Assembly: GCA_019058365.1 (NCBI GenBank)
Contig: JAHPZE010000014.1
Location: forward strand, 1 to 64,000
Direction: 5' to 3'
Source of the DNA: Promethearchaeota archaeon
Lineage (GTDB): Archaea > Asgardarchaeota > Lokiarchaeia > Sigyniarchaeales > SOKP01
Length of the DNA stretch: 64,000 bases
The notes beneath the pieces were generated by a model. That model saw nothing but the letters and a program-made list of their open reading frames with translations, did not search any database and was not told where the DNA came from. Made by a program: the position numbers and the translations under genes. Below, piece after piece: positions 45,751 to 54,936 of this stretch (its first letter is position 1; every line of letters starts with the position of its first letter).

Positions 45751-46601
45751 GATAAAGCAACAGCTAATATTAAAGCACCATAAATTTCAGAGTAGTTGCC
45801 AACTCTAGATGTATCAATAATCGTAGGGTCTATACCCATATAAATAGCCCCATATGCTTTACCTCCACCTAAATGAACCAATGTACGATAAATTAAATTT
45901 CCAGAAATACCATTAGGAGCTATAACTAAATTGGATTTTTTTTCAATAGCTTTTTCTATCAATATTTCATCGTGAGATATCATAATATTTGGATATTTTT
46001 CACTTATAAATTCTACAATTTTCTCTGCTTCCTGTATTGTTTGGTCAACCTTGACATCTCTTCCAATATCACCTATTCTGCCTCCGCTTAAAATACTTAT
46101 TTTAGGAGTGATATTAAGTTTATCTAATTCTTTTATAGCGGTTTCCATAAAGATAATTTTTTTTTCTAAGTTATTACATTCATCAATACCGACTGGACCG
46201 TAAAAGAATTGATAGCCATTAAAAGTTTCCAGTAATGCTAATCTATTAATCTCTTCGCGCTTTAAATAGATTTTGATATTTTTTATGAACTTGCTCGAAC
46301 TTAGAGAACCTCTTATAATGGTTTGAAGAGACTTGTTTTTTAAAAATTCAAAAATAGAATTTTCAGGATCCTGACTTTCAATAAATTTCACTCTTGAATT
46401 TTTAATTAAATCTGGAGTTTGTCCAAGAAGCTTATTTGAATTTTCTTTTGTACCAAAAAAAAAAACTTGTGAATTATACTCTTGTAAAAAATCTAAGCAT
46501 ACCTTTAAGATTTTTTGGTTATGATATTCAGAAACCCCTAATCCTATGCCAATAATACTACTTTTTTTTTTTGCTTCTGCTTCAAATTTTTTTAATATCA
46601 T
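45747..46601 (-). CDS. MtxX-like protein (methanogenesis marker 4; phosphotransacetylase-like fold)
   Basis: A 284-residue protein resembling MtxX/methanogenesis marker protein 4, a family related to phosphate acetyl/butyryltransferases. Blocks include IRGSLSSSKF, FYGPVGIDE, LSGGRIGDIGRD and the C-terminal GGGKAYGAIYMG and SRVGNYSEIYGAL. Its reaction is unknown to me. It follows the zinc-ribbon CPBP protease gene by 19 bases, suggesting a shared transcript. Confidence 0.7.
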   Translation of the reverse strand: MILKKFEAEAKKKSSIIGIGLGVSEYHNQKILKVCLDFLQEYNSQVFFFGTKENSNKLLGQTPDLIKNSRVKFIESQDPENSIFEFLKNKSLQTIIRGSLSSSKFIKNIKIYLKREEINRLALLETFNGYQFFYGPVGIDECNNLEKKIIFMETAIKELDKLNITPKISILSGGRIGDIGRDVKVDQTIQEAEKIVEFISEKYPNIMISHDEILIEKAIEKKSNLVIAPNGISGNLIYRTLVHLGGGKAYGAIYMGIDPTIIDTSRVGNYSEIYGALILAVALS

Positions 46602-46620
46602 ATTTAGGTAAGAATATCAT

Positions 46621-47757
46621 TTAAAATATATTATAAAAATTGAAAGCTAAAATTATAGTTAGTGCATCATATACACCATGAGTTATAACAACTGCTAATA
46701 AATTTTCATTTCTCCAATAATATATAGCACCTAATAAAAGGGAGATAGCAAAATAAGGAATAAAAGATAACAGAAAGGAAATTAGTAGGACTAATGGAGC
46801 ATTTAACACCATCAAAACTACGCCTGTTACATGAATCATAGCAAAAATAAATGCTGTAACTATAATCCCCCATTTATCACCTAGACTCCGCATTAACCCT
46901 TTTTGCATAAACCCTCTAAACAATATTTCCTCAGATGTTCCAATTATTAAAATCATCACAATAGATAAGAGAATTAAACTAAGAACGTCAGCAGAAAGAA
47001 TGATAGATTCAACATCACCAGTACCACTCCCAAGATCACTTACTATTTCGATTCCAAAGATTGTTTCGAGAGCAATCTCGGTTAAAAAAGAAACTATTCC
47101 AACTAATAAAACCCCGATTATAGCAAATCCTAATCCTATTAAGATCTCTTTTAATACTCCTTTTTTTTCAATTCCCCGTGTAGTAAATCCTAATAGTCCT
47201 AATCTATTTTTTAAACTGGGATTTTCAAGATATTTAGCAACATATATGACCGGAACTAAAATAAATATTAATTCAAAGAAGGAACTAAATATTAAGAAGT
47301 ATGGATTTAAGAGGATATCATATAATAATTCCAAATTAAAAGAAGCATAAATAATTAAAATAATTATTCCTGCTGTTAAGAAATTCATTAAAAGAAATGC
47401 ACCTAATGGTACTCCAATAGAAGCTGCAGTTCCCCATAATTCATGATTTTTCGTATCAATTATTTCATCATCCGGAATTTTCTTAGGTCCATAAATAATT
47501 GGAGGAGTGTAAAGTTGGGGATATTTTGATGGTATTATATAAGGATTAATTACTTCTTCTTGTTGTAAAATTCTATGTTCCTTAAGGTACTCAAGATTAG
47601 TTCCACACCCCATACAGAATTTAAGTTTATTAATTTTTGGAATTTCTTTCCCACAAACGGGGCAAAATGACCAACTAGTATCATTTAATGCTGTTCCATC
47701 TTTAGATATCATTGTTTCTTGTTTATTATGAAGATCTTGAACTTCTTTCTCGTCCAT
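46621..47757 (-). CDS. Zinc-ribbon fused CPBP intramembrane protease
   Basis: A 378-residue protein. An N-terminal zinc ribbon (CPVCGKEI...CMGCGTN) precedes eight or so transmembrane helices with the CPBP motifs EEILFRGF, FAMIHV and the last-helix ITHGVYD. Such ribbon-protease fusions place a cytoplasmic recognition module on a membrane protease. It lies in a minus-strand set with MtxX downstream and the 638-residue zinc-ribbon protein upstream. Confidence 0.85.
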   Translation of the reverse strand: MDEKEVQDLHNKQETMISKDGTALNDTSWSFCPVCGKEIPKINKLKFCMGCGTNLEYLKEHRILQQEEVINPYIIPSKYPQLYTPPIIYGPKKIPDDEIIDTKNHELWGTAASIGVPLGAFLLMNFLTAGIIILIIYASFNLELLYDILLNPYFLIFSSFFELIFILVPVIYVAKYLENPSLKNRLGLLGFTTRGIEKKGVLKEILIGLGFAIIGVLLVGIVSFLTEIALETIFGIEIVSDLGSGTGDVESIILSADVLSLILLSIVMILIIGTSEEILFRGFMQKGLMRSLGDKWGIIVTAFIFAMIHVTGVVLMVLNAPLVLLISFLLSFIPYFAISLLLGAIYYWRNENLLAVVITHGVYDALTIILAFNFYNIF

Positions 47758-47842
47758 GATTAAACTACAAAAAGAATTTAAATTACTAAAAGCTTTACAT
47801 TTCTTATTAGAATTTTGTGAAAAAAATTTATGGATTAAGTTT

Positions 47843-49759
47843 TTAAATTTGACTTCTTATATGCTTAAAAATCATGTTAATTTCAATATCATTGTGGTAC
47901 ATATCAGGATTTATCAATTGATAGTAATTGTATTTAACAGGTTCTTCACCTTTCTCAACTAATAATTCTAGCTTTAGTGAGGGCATCCAAAATGTTTTAT
48001 TGATATGCTGGTATTCAGCCATAACCATATAAAGAAAGTTCCCTACTTTTTTCGGGATAATTTTAGTTTTGATTTTTGTCATTTCATTAGCTTTTAACCT
48101 TTTAATGCTAGTAAATTCTAATTTGGATTCAAACGAATCAGACATAAAAAAATAGATCTTTATATCCTTGATTTCAGTCAAGTTAGGATTCTCGACCATA
48201 ATCGTGATAATTTCTGGATGATTTAGCTTTAGTTTTTTATTGTGTATTTTGATATCTATGAAAATAGGGTATGGTAAGATTTTTTCATTTAAATCAAAAC
48301 TTAAATTAATGAGTTTTTGAAGATTGGGTTTTAAATTTAATATAAATTGATTTTTTTGTTCTTCTAAAGAAAGAACTTGTTTACTCCTCGATTCTTCAAA
48401 ACCTTGAAGCACACGATTAATATACTTTAAGATGTATTTATCAAATTCTGAATGTTTAACAGATATAAAAGAAATTAATTTCTTGTAATATTCTGATTCA
48501 AGATTTTGAGGTAAAGGTTTCTCGAAAATATCCTTGATAAAATTTTTTAAAAGCTCATCTAAATGGATTAAGTCTTTATGTTCAATTTCAAATTTCTCCA
48601 AAATTTTCCCATTAAATTTGTCATCTTGTAAAAATTCACTTAATAAATTTAGCACTTCAATAGCTTCAGAGTTATAGGCGTTAAAAGCCTTTGTTATCAT
48701 AGCTTCTAATAAGTTATTTAATTTTGTAATATTTTTGTTCTTATAATTAATGAATTCTGCTCGGTAAGATTCTAAATATTTAATTAATTTACCAGAATGT
48801 AATTTTAATAGGCTTCTCTGATATTTTTGATATCTTTCCGATACATTTTTTATCCAATTACCAACACTATTTATTTTCTCAAGATTTTCTTCATTGTTGA
48901 ATATTATATTTTCTTCTAAAGTATCTGTAGATAACAGTGGACAATCAATTTTTACTTTTTCCAATACTACACTTGTATTACGCTCCAATTGATATATTTT
49001 TTCTATTTGTGTGTACAAATTGAATTTCTGAAAATCATCTGCTTTGATTTTAATTAATTTCTCAAGTAAATCTTCTAACTTATCAGAATAATATTTAGGA
49101 TTTCTATTTAGAATCCCTCTTAATATTGCAGCAAATTCAGAAAGAATTATGTAGATATCTTTTTTAACATAGATTTTAGTTCTGTTATTTTCTAGGTTTA
49201 TGATATTACAAAAATTTACTACATTCTGATAATTTTTCTCAGCAAATTGATAGTAATTGGCACATTTTTCAAAATATAATGAATTTTTTGCCAAATAACT
49301 ATAATATAATCCTAATAATGATTTATTAATAATATATGAAAGTTCTCTGAGTTCTTCATACTTTCTTTTGGTTTTATTATCTTTTATATAGGCTATTAAA
49401 AATTCCTCAACAATTATCTCAAAATTGCCTGCAGAACGAATTGAATTGATTAATTTTAAAGGATTAATTTCTATATCATCTAGTTTAGTAATAATGAAAT
49501 GCCTATATTCATTAAAATCAGAATTAAGACTATAAAAATAAGAATCAATTAAAGATTTTCTTCTCTCAAGTTCCGAATTTTTGACTTTTTTTTCAGTTTT
49601 AAATGATGTAAGGTTTAGAATTTCAGTTAAATAATATTTGAGAGAATATAATGACTCCATATATAATGTTCTTGCCCCACAATAAGGACACTGAGCTGCA
49701 GATCCCTTTATAATGGGTAAACCACACCCACATTTCTTGCAAGGCATAAAGGATATCAT
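47843..49759 (-). CDS. Zinc-ribbon + helical + C-terminal beta-sandwich protein
   Basis: A 638-residue cytoplasmic protein. An N-terminal zinc ribbon (PCKKCGCGLP...CPYCG) is followed by ~450 residues of charged helices, partly coiled coil, and a C-terminal Ig-like beta-sandwich (residues ~505-605) with strands such as EIITIMVENPN, DIKIYFFMS and FLYMVMAEYQ. A sandwich with a NPN-type loop after helices recalls adaptor ear domains; this is an outline match only. No enzyme motifs. Confidence 0.5.
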   Translation of the reverse strand: MISFMPCKKCGCGLPIIKGSAAQCPYCGARTLYMESLYSLKYYLTEILNLTSFKTEKKVKNSELERRKSLIDSYFYSLNSDFNEYRHFIITKLDDIEINPLKLINSIRSAGNFEIIVEEFLIAYIKDNKTKRKYEELRELSYIINKSLLGLYYSYLAKNSLYFEKCANYYQFAEKNYQNVVNFCNIINLENNRTKIYVKKDIYIILSEFAAILRGILNRNPKYYSDKLEDLLEKLIKIKADDFQKFNLYTQIEKIYQLERNTSVVLEKVKIDCPLLSTDTLEENIIFNNEENLEKINSVGNWIKNVSERYQKYQRSLLKLHSGKLIKYLESYRAEFINYKNKNITKLNNLLEAMITKAFNAYNSEAIEVLNLLSEFLQDDKFNGKILEKFEIEHKDLIHLDELLKNFIKDIFEKPLPQNLESEYYKKLISFISVKHSEFDKYILKYINRVLQGFEESRSKQVLSLEEQKNQFILNLKPNLQKLINLSFDLNEKILPYPIFIDIKIHNKKLKLNHPEIITIMVENPNLTEIKDIKIYFFMSDSFESKLEFTSIKRLKANEMTKIKTKIIPKKVGNFLYMVMAEYQHINKTFWMPSLKLELLVEKGEEPVKYNYYQLINPDMYHNDIEINMIFKHIRSQI

Positions 49760-49953
49760 AGAAATAAGTGTTCTCTCAAATTTTATATTTTAAATATTCT
49801 TTCATATTACAAATTACTACTCGATTATTAAAATTTTATCCTTTAAGTCTATTAAATCATAATATTTTGATGTGTTTTATGACGTGTAATATTTAATCAT
49901 ATTACTTAATAATTGAATAAATTCTTCTTTAATATTCTTTAAAAAATATATAT

Positions 49954-51726
49954 TTAATGAGTAAAATAACAGAAAAGATGGTTGTTTTCAAGATTTATGG
50001 GATTGACGAATCCATAACGTTCGAATTGAATCGTTTTATTCATCGGTATTTTTAAAAGATTTATTTCTCCATTCCCTTTTGATAGTGTTCCATCTGGTTT
50101 TAAGATTGAGACCCTTACATTTTCATCTTTAGGTACCCATTGAATAATTGGAAAATCTCGATCCAACTCCTTACTATAATAGGAAGCACCTATTTTTTTA
50201 TTATTCAAATCAATAGACTCAATCTTGATATTCATTAAATCTTTTAACCGAATCATTTGATCCTTTTGTAGGTTTTTTCCATCCATAAAAGCAATTAAAA
50301 GGTTCAGTTGATTGTTTATTGATATGCATTTTATTTTCCTTTTTCCTTTTTTAGGCGTTGTTGGATGTACGAGAGGTTCAGCAATGTATAACTTGTCAGG
50401 AATATTATCAATTGTAATTGAAAAGGGATTTTCAACATAAAAAAAACGGTCAGAGATTGCGTCTATTATATCTTGATTTTTTGAATATAACCAATTTACA
50501 GAAAATGTTATTCCTGATTGAGACATACCAAGTTCTAGTAATGTTTCTCTTAACGCTTCCGGTCTTATTCCACGCTTTTTGAGAGATTGTAAACTCCATG
50601 TCCTTGGATCTTCCCATCCTTCATAAATTCCATTTTGAATATTATTTCTTGATTCGGTTTTGCTTAATTTCATATCAGCGAAATTGAGTCTTCCATAATA
50701 TAATAACTCCGCTTTTTTCCAACCAAAATGGTCCCAAATAAATTCTTCAATAATACCTTCTTTAACTAAATCTATACCTCTTAATATATGAGACGCACTT
50801 ATTAAATAATCATCAATTGCCCAAGAATACTCTAGCATTGGCCATACTATATATTTATTACCCACTCTTGGATGTTCTGCCTCTGAAATTCTCATAATAA
50901 TTTGGTCTCTTAAAGCTGGATCTTTTTGATCCATTCCTGTTTTTAGTCTTACTACAGCTTGACCTTCATGATATTCCTTGTTAAGCATAGCGTTCCATAG
51001 CTCTAAATTCTTTTCTTTTGATTGATTCCTATGTGGACAATCATTTTTGTTTTTCTTATAATTTTCCCTAAATTCATCAGCGGAGCAAAAACAAACATAA
51101 GCCATATTATCTTTAATGAGTTTTTCACAGTATTCATAAAAAATTTCTAATCGATCGCTTTTATAATAAATATTGCTATAATTTACTCCTAACCAATCCA
51201 ATCCTTCCTTAATTAAATTATAGGCTTCTGGTAATACGTATTTAGCCTTAGGGCTTTCCCGTAAAGATTTTGGACTTCCGATGGTATCATCATAAAATAA
51301 AATAAGTTCACCATTATATCTTTTAACGTATTCATCATTTAGTACAATCATTCTTGCGTTCCCAACATGTAGCGCCCCACTTGGATAAGGAGCTAAACGC
51401 ATTATTACTTTTTTAAACTTCGAGATGTTTGGTAGTTCTGGTAATTCCTTATCTTCCTCTATTTTTTCTTTTTTATCCAACGCGTGAGGATCTAACTGAA
51501 ATAATTTTTCTTTCTGTTCCTTTATATTTAGATTTGAGATTTCAGAAATGATACTATCCAATATAGGAATAATTGATTTCGCTTGAGAGCGCATATCGGG
51601 TCTTGTGGCCATAAGTTTTCCCATTATAGCTTTTTTATCTGGCTTACCATTAAATTTAACTGCGTTCTTCAAACCACTTAACCATAGAATCTTTCTTATT
51701 TCTTCATCTTTCATTAGTATCTTCAT
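49954..51726 (-). CDS. gltX: Glutamyl-tRNA synthetase (archaeal type)
   Basis: A 590-residue class I synthetase. The HIGH-equivalent is PYPSGALHVGN (~113-123) and the KMSKS-equivalent is KLSKTESR. The C-terminal half is the beta-barrel anticodon domain of the archaeal/eukaryotic GluRS/GlnRS group, not the helical domain of bacteria. It probably charges both tRNA-Glu and tRNA-Gln, since many archaea use the amidotransferase route. It follows the sulfatase-like gene by 13 bases. Confidence 0.93.
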   Translation of the reverse strand: MKILMKDEEIRKILWLSGLKNAVKFNGKPDKKAIMGKLMATRPDMRSQAKSIIPILDSIISEISNLNIKEQKEKLFQLDPHALDKKEKIEEDKELPELPNISKFKKVIMRLAPYPSGALHVGNARMIVLNDEYVKRYNGELILFYDDTIGSPKSLRESPKAKYVLPEAYNLIKEGLDWLGVNYSNIYYKSDRLEIFYEYCEKLIKDNMAYVCFCSADEFRENYKKNKNDCPHRNQSKEKNLELWNAMLNKEYHEGQAVVRLKTGMDQKDPALRDQIIMRISEAEHPRVGNKYIVWPMLEYSWAIDDYLISASHILRGIDLVKEGIIEEFIWDHFGWKKAELLYYGRLNFADMKLSKTESRNNIQNGIYEGWEDPRTWSLQSLKKRGIRPEALRETLLELGMSQSGITFSVNWLYSKNQDIIDAISDRFFYVENPFSITIDNIPDKLYIAEPLVHPTTPKKGKRKIKCISINNQLNLLIAFMDGKNLQKDQMIRLKDLMNIKIESIDLNNKKIGASYYSKELDRDFPIIQWVPKDENVRVSILKPDGTLSKGNGEINLLKIPMNKTIQFERYGFVNPINLENNHLFCYFTH

Positions 51727-51739
51727 CTTATCAATTTTT

Positions 51740-53017
51740 TTAATTTTTCAATTCATCTATTTTGGCTTGCAATTCATGAATACCATTTCTTATTATGTTT
51801 TTTGCTATGAATGAAGATTCCTCTGCTTCTTTTTGCATTAATATCCTTGATTTTAAAGAGCATGCTTCTAAAAATGTGCTTTTGTTCTTTATACTTGAAC
51901 CGATAATTATAACATCCAGAATATGTAAAGCTAATTGGAGTTTTCCTTGTTTATATAGCTTTTCCGCGTGAAAAAGATATTTTTTTTCATCATTTATTGC
52001 TAAAAACTCCTCTGCGATCTCATTAGATTTAGCGGGAAAGAGATCAGTTGGATTTCCCGTTGTATACCATCCATGAAAAAGCCTATAAACAGCATGTATA
52101 GCAAATCGATAACAACCATATGCCGGATTCAAATATTTGTGTTTTTTAAACTTTTCAGGATAAATTTCAAGCATCTCATGATAAATTTGTTCGAACCATT
52201 TTCCTTCATTTAATCTTTTTACAACTTCATCATAAACAAAATGCATTACTTCTGCTCTAATTGATAAAGCTTCTTGAACATTTTTTTTGCCTTCTATAAG
52301 TGGTCCATGACCAGGTGCTAAGAACTTTGCGTCTTTTTCTAACATTTTTTCCATAGCTATAGCCCATTGTTTAGGGTAGCGTTGTACTTTAAATGGGTTC
52401 CCTACATTAGGGAATGTGGGATTCGATACTAATTCCCCAGGAAATAAAACTTCTTTTTCAGGTAAAAACATCCATAAGCTATCATCTGTTTCTCCTTTAT
52501 CGTGATAAAGCTCAAAAGAATAATTTCCTAATTTAAACTCATAATTGTTATTTCCATGAATTATTATTGTTGGGTTGAGTGTATCATGAGCAGAAACCCC
52601 CTCTTTTGGTATATTCCCTATTGAAGAAAATTGCTGATTATTAATCCAATTATGATATTTGTCTAATTCTCTATACTTCTCAAATCTATTTAAAATGTTT
52701 TCATGTGCAATGATTTGAGGCATCTCCCATCCTTTATCGTTTACTTCTTTAATGATCGACGCATATCCAAAAGAATGATCAAAATGCCCATGAGAATAGA
52801 TGATAAATCTTATTTGCTTATCTGAAAACTTTCGGATTTTATTGAATATACGACGATGAAATAATCTATTGGATAGATCAAAAACAACTAATCCTTCTTC
52901 AGTTTTTATCACACTAACATTGGCCCAAGCTCCAATAAGAAAACATGTATCATCTGCAAATGTCTTAGATGGAAAATTGCCGAACCATTGGTTCATAGCC
53001 TCTTCAGTTGAGCTCAT
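51740..53017 (-). CDS. MBL-fold hydrolase with alkylsulfatase-type dimerisation domain
   Basis: A 425-residue protein. The MBL motif is SHGHFDHSFG, with HDKGETDDS, FPGELV and APGHGPL supplying later ligands. After the MBL domain comes the alkylsulfatase dimerisation segment (NPAYGCYRFAIHAVYRLFHGWYTTGNP), as in SdsA1/BDS1 enzymes that hydrolyse alkyl sulfates. The third domain of those enzymes (SCP2-like) is missing, so a different thiol-ester or sulfate substrate is possible. No signal peptide. Confidence 0.82.
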   Translation of the reverse strand: MSSTEEAMNQWFGNFPSKTFADDTCFLIGAWANVSVIKTEEGLVVFDLSNRLFHRRIFNKIRKFSDKQIRFIIYSHGHFDHSFGYASIIKEVNDKGWEMPQIIAHENILNRFEKYRELDKYHNWINNQQFSSIGNIPKEGVSAHDTLNPTIIIHGNNNYEFKLGNYSFELYHDKGETDDSLWMFLPEKEVLFPGELVSNPTFPNVGNPFKVQRYPKQWAIAMEKMLEKDAKFLAPGHGPLIEGKKNVQEALSIRAEVMHFVYDEVVKRLNEGKWFEQIYHEMLEIYPEKFKKHKYLNPAYGCYRFAIHAVYRLFHGWYTTGNPTDLFPAKSNEIAEEFLAINDEKKYLFHAEKLYKQGKLQLALHILDVIIIGSSIKNKSTFLEACSLKSRILMQKEAEESSFIAKNIIRNGIHELQAKIDELKN

Positions 53018-53040
53018 TATTTTTCTTGTAAATTTAACTT

Positions 53041-54006
53041 TTATGAATTGTAAAGATTTTGAATTATATCATTTGCTTCTTTCATTATTCGTTCAATTAA
53101 TTCTTTCACTGAGGGTATATCGTGGATTAATCCTATCCCTTGACCAACAGATATGATACCCGCAGATAAATCACCTTGTTCATACATAAGCTTCGATTTT
53201 GCACCAGCAGCAGCATTAAATATCTCCATTTGGTCACTTTTTGAGTTTTCTAACTCAAGAACTAGTTTAGCGGCATCATTGTCCCAAACTCGATGAGTAG
53301 CATTAAGAGATCGCATAATAATGGTTGTATCATAGATACTAGTATTTATTAAGGCTTTCTTTAAATTATCATGAATTGGACATTCTTGGGTGGTTAAAAG
53401 ACGAGTACCTATTAATGCTGCCTGAGCTCCTAATGCTAAAACAGCAGCTACACCTCTTCCATCTGATATCCCCCCTCCGGCAACAACAGGTACCTCTAAA
53501 GCGTCAATAGTAGCAGGTGTTAATACTATAGTACCAATATCATATCGCCCGGTAGCACCACCATTTTCCCAACCGACAACTTCTACAATATCAGCTCCTA
53601 ATGAAGCCGCTTTTTTCGCATATCTTACACCTGCACATTTATGAATCCAAATTATATCATTCTTTTTGAATAAAGGAATGTATTTATCTGGAGCTTCATG
53701 TCCCGATGTTTCAATAATTTTAACCCCTTCTTCGATCATAGCTTTAACTAGATCAATTTGTCTTATGGGTCTTAGCATAGGAAATAAATTTACATTTACA
53801 GCATAGGCTTTATCAGTTAGAGCTTGTAATTCATGGAGAGCTTCACGTAATGGTTCAGGTTTTCGATACATTACTGAGGCAAGAATTCCGAGTGCACCTG
53901 CATTTGAACATGCAGCAGCGAAAGAGGGATAACTTATATTCATCATATTTCCACAAAAAATTGGATATTTTATACCCAACATTTCTGTCACTTTTGTTTT
54001 CAACAT
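53041..54006 (-). CDS. Nitronate monooxygenase-like FMN protein (NPD family)
   Basis: A 321-residue TIM-barrel FMN protein of the nitronate monooxygenase/2-nitropropane dioxygenase/FabK family. Blocks: KYPIFCGNMM, the NAGALGILA loop, VVGWENGGATGR and the FMN phosphate loop VAGGGISDGRGV. Members reduce enoyl groups or oxidise nitronates; the substrate is unclear. It starts the minus-strand set NPD-sulfatase-GluRS with gaps of 23 and 13 bases. Confidence 0.88.
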   Translation of the reverse strand: MLKTKVTEMLGIKYPIFCGNMMNISYPSFAAACSNAGALGILASVMYRKPEPLREALHELQALTDKAYAVNVNLFPMLRPIRQIDLVKAMIEEGVKIIETSGHEAPDKYIPLFKKNDIIWIHKCAGVRYAKKAASLGADIVEVVGWENGGATGRYDIGTIVLTPATIDALEVPVVAGGGISDGRGVAAVLALGAQAALIGTRLLTTQECPIHDNLKKALINTSIYDTTIIMRSLNATHRVWDNDAAKLVLELENSKSDQMEIFNAAAGAKSKLMYEQGDLSAGIISVGQGIGLIHDIPSVKELIERIMKEANDIIQNLYNS

Positions 54007-54108
54007 GGGTTTATTACTTCTTTTTTATTATATTATAAGTATTTAATTTAATATGATTAATAGAATCTCTTACTGTAAAAATTAAAAACTTCATTTTCTA
54101 GGGTGTCT

Positions 54109-54786
54109 CTAATTTAACTTAAACATTCTTAAAATATCTTCAATACTAATCTCTGTTAAATCCTTTATAATTAAATGAGCATTAAGAAGTTCTTCCTTAT
54201 TGTGTGTTGTTGTAAGGGCAATTGGTATCATTTCTGCTCTCATAGCTGCTTCTATACCAACTGGCGCATCCTCAATAACTATACAATTTTTTGGGTTGAT
54301 ATTTAAAGTCTTAGCAACAATTAGGAAAACGTCTGGTTCTGGTTTTCCTTTCTTAACTTCTGCCGCGGTAATAATAACATCAAAATAATGTTTTATTTTT
54401 AAACTTGTCAATACCAAATCTACATTTTCAGAAGGACCACTCGAACCTACAGCTAATTTAAACCCTTTAGATTTTAGATCAGCTAGAATTTTCATAACTC
54501 CGGGTAAAGGTGCTAATTTATCCTTTACAATTTCTCGATAATTTTTCTCTTTAATATTAGCCCATTTTTCTATAAGAACTTCATCTGGATCTGGACCTAC
54601 TAATTTTCGAGTAATTGTGGGAGATTGTTGACCAAAGGTCTCTTCAAAAAGCTCTCTTGTAAACTCTACTCCTATAAATCTTCCTAAATTTACCCAACTC
54701 TCAAAATGAATAGGACCTGTGTCAGCAAGAACACCATCCATATCAAAGATAACGCAATAATGTGAATAAATTGCATTATATTTCAT
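54109..54786 (-). CDS. HAD-family phosphatase (beta-phosphoglucomutase-like)
   Basis: A 225-residue HAD hydrolase. Motif I is FDMDGVLADT, motif II is VGSSGP, motif III is KKGKPEPD, and motif IV is IEDAPVGIEAA. The cap and the GxxxG-type spacing match beta-phosphoglucomutase/phosphatase subfamily members. It acts on a phosphorylated sugar or similar metabolite. Divergent from the receptor gene at 54937. Confidence 0.9.
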   Translation of the reverse strand: MKYNAIYSHYCVIFDMDGVLADTGPIHFESWVNLGRFIGVEFTRELFEETFGQQSPTITRKLVGPDPDEVLIEKWANIKEKNYREIVKDKLAPLPGVMKILADLKSKGFKLAVGSSGPSENVDLVLTSLKIKHYFDVIITAAEVKKGKPEPDVFLIVAKTLNINPKNCIVIEDAPVGIEAAMRAEMIPIALTTTHNKEELLNAHLIIKDLTEISIEDILRMFKLN

Positions 54787-54867
54787 CTCAAATCAATCTT
54801 ATCCATAAAAGCTTAAAATCTAATCTTTTGCAGTATTTAAAATTTTAAAATTTCAATTAGAAATTAG

Positions 54868-54875
54868 TTTATATA
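54868..54875 (+). promoter_or_regulatory. Candidate TATA box for the TIR receptor gene
   Basis: TTTATATA lies 62 bases before the ATG of the receptor, in the divergent gap with the HAD gene; transcription would begin near 54900. Confidence 0.4.
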
Positions 54876-54936
54876 TTAAGAAGACATAATTAAGAATTAA
54901 AAAAGTGGGTATTAAACTTTTAAAAGTTGGACAATT

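Noticed and set aside
47756..47962. 68-codon + strand frame between the zinc-ribbon CPBP protease and the 638-residue gene.
   Set aside because: More than half overlaps the 3' end of the 638-residue gene in antisense, and the product has no domain features.
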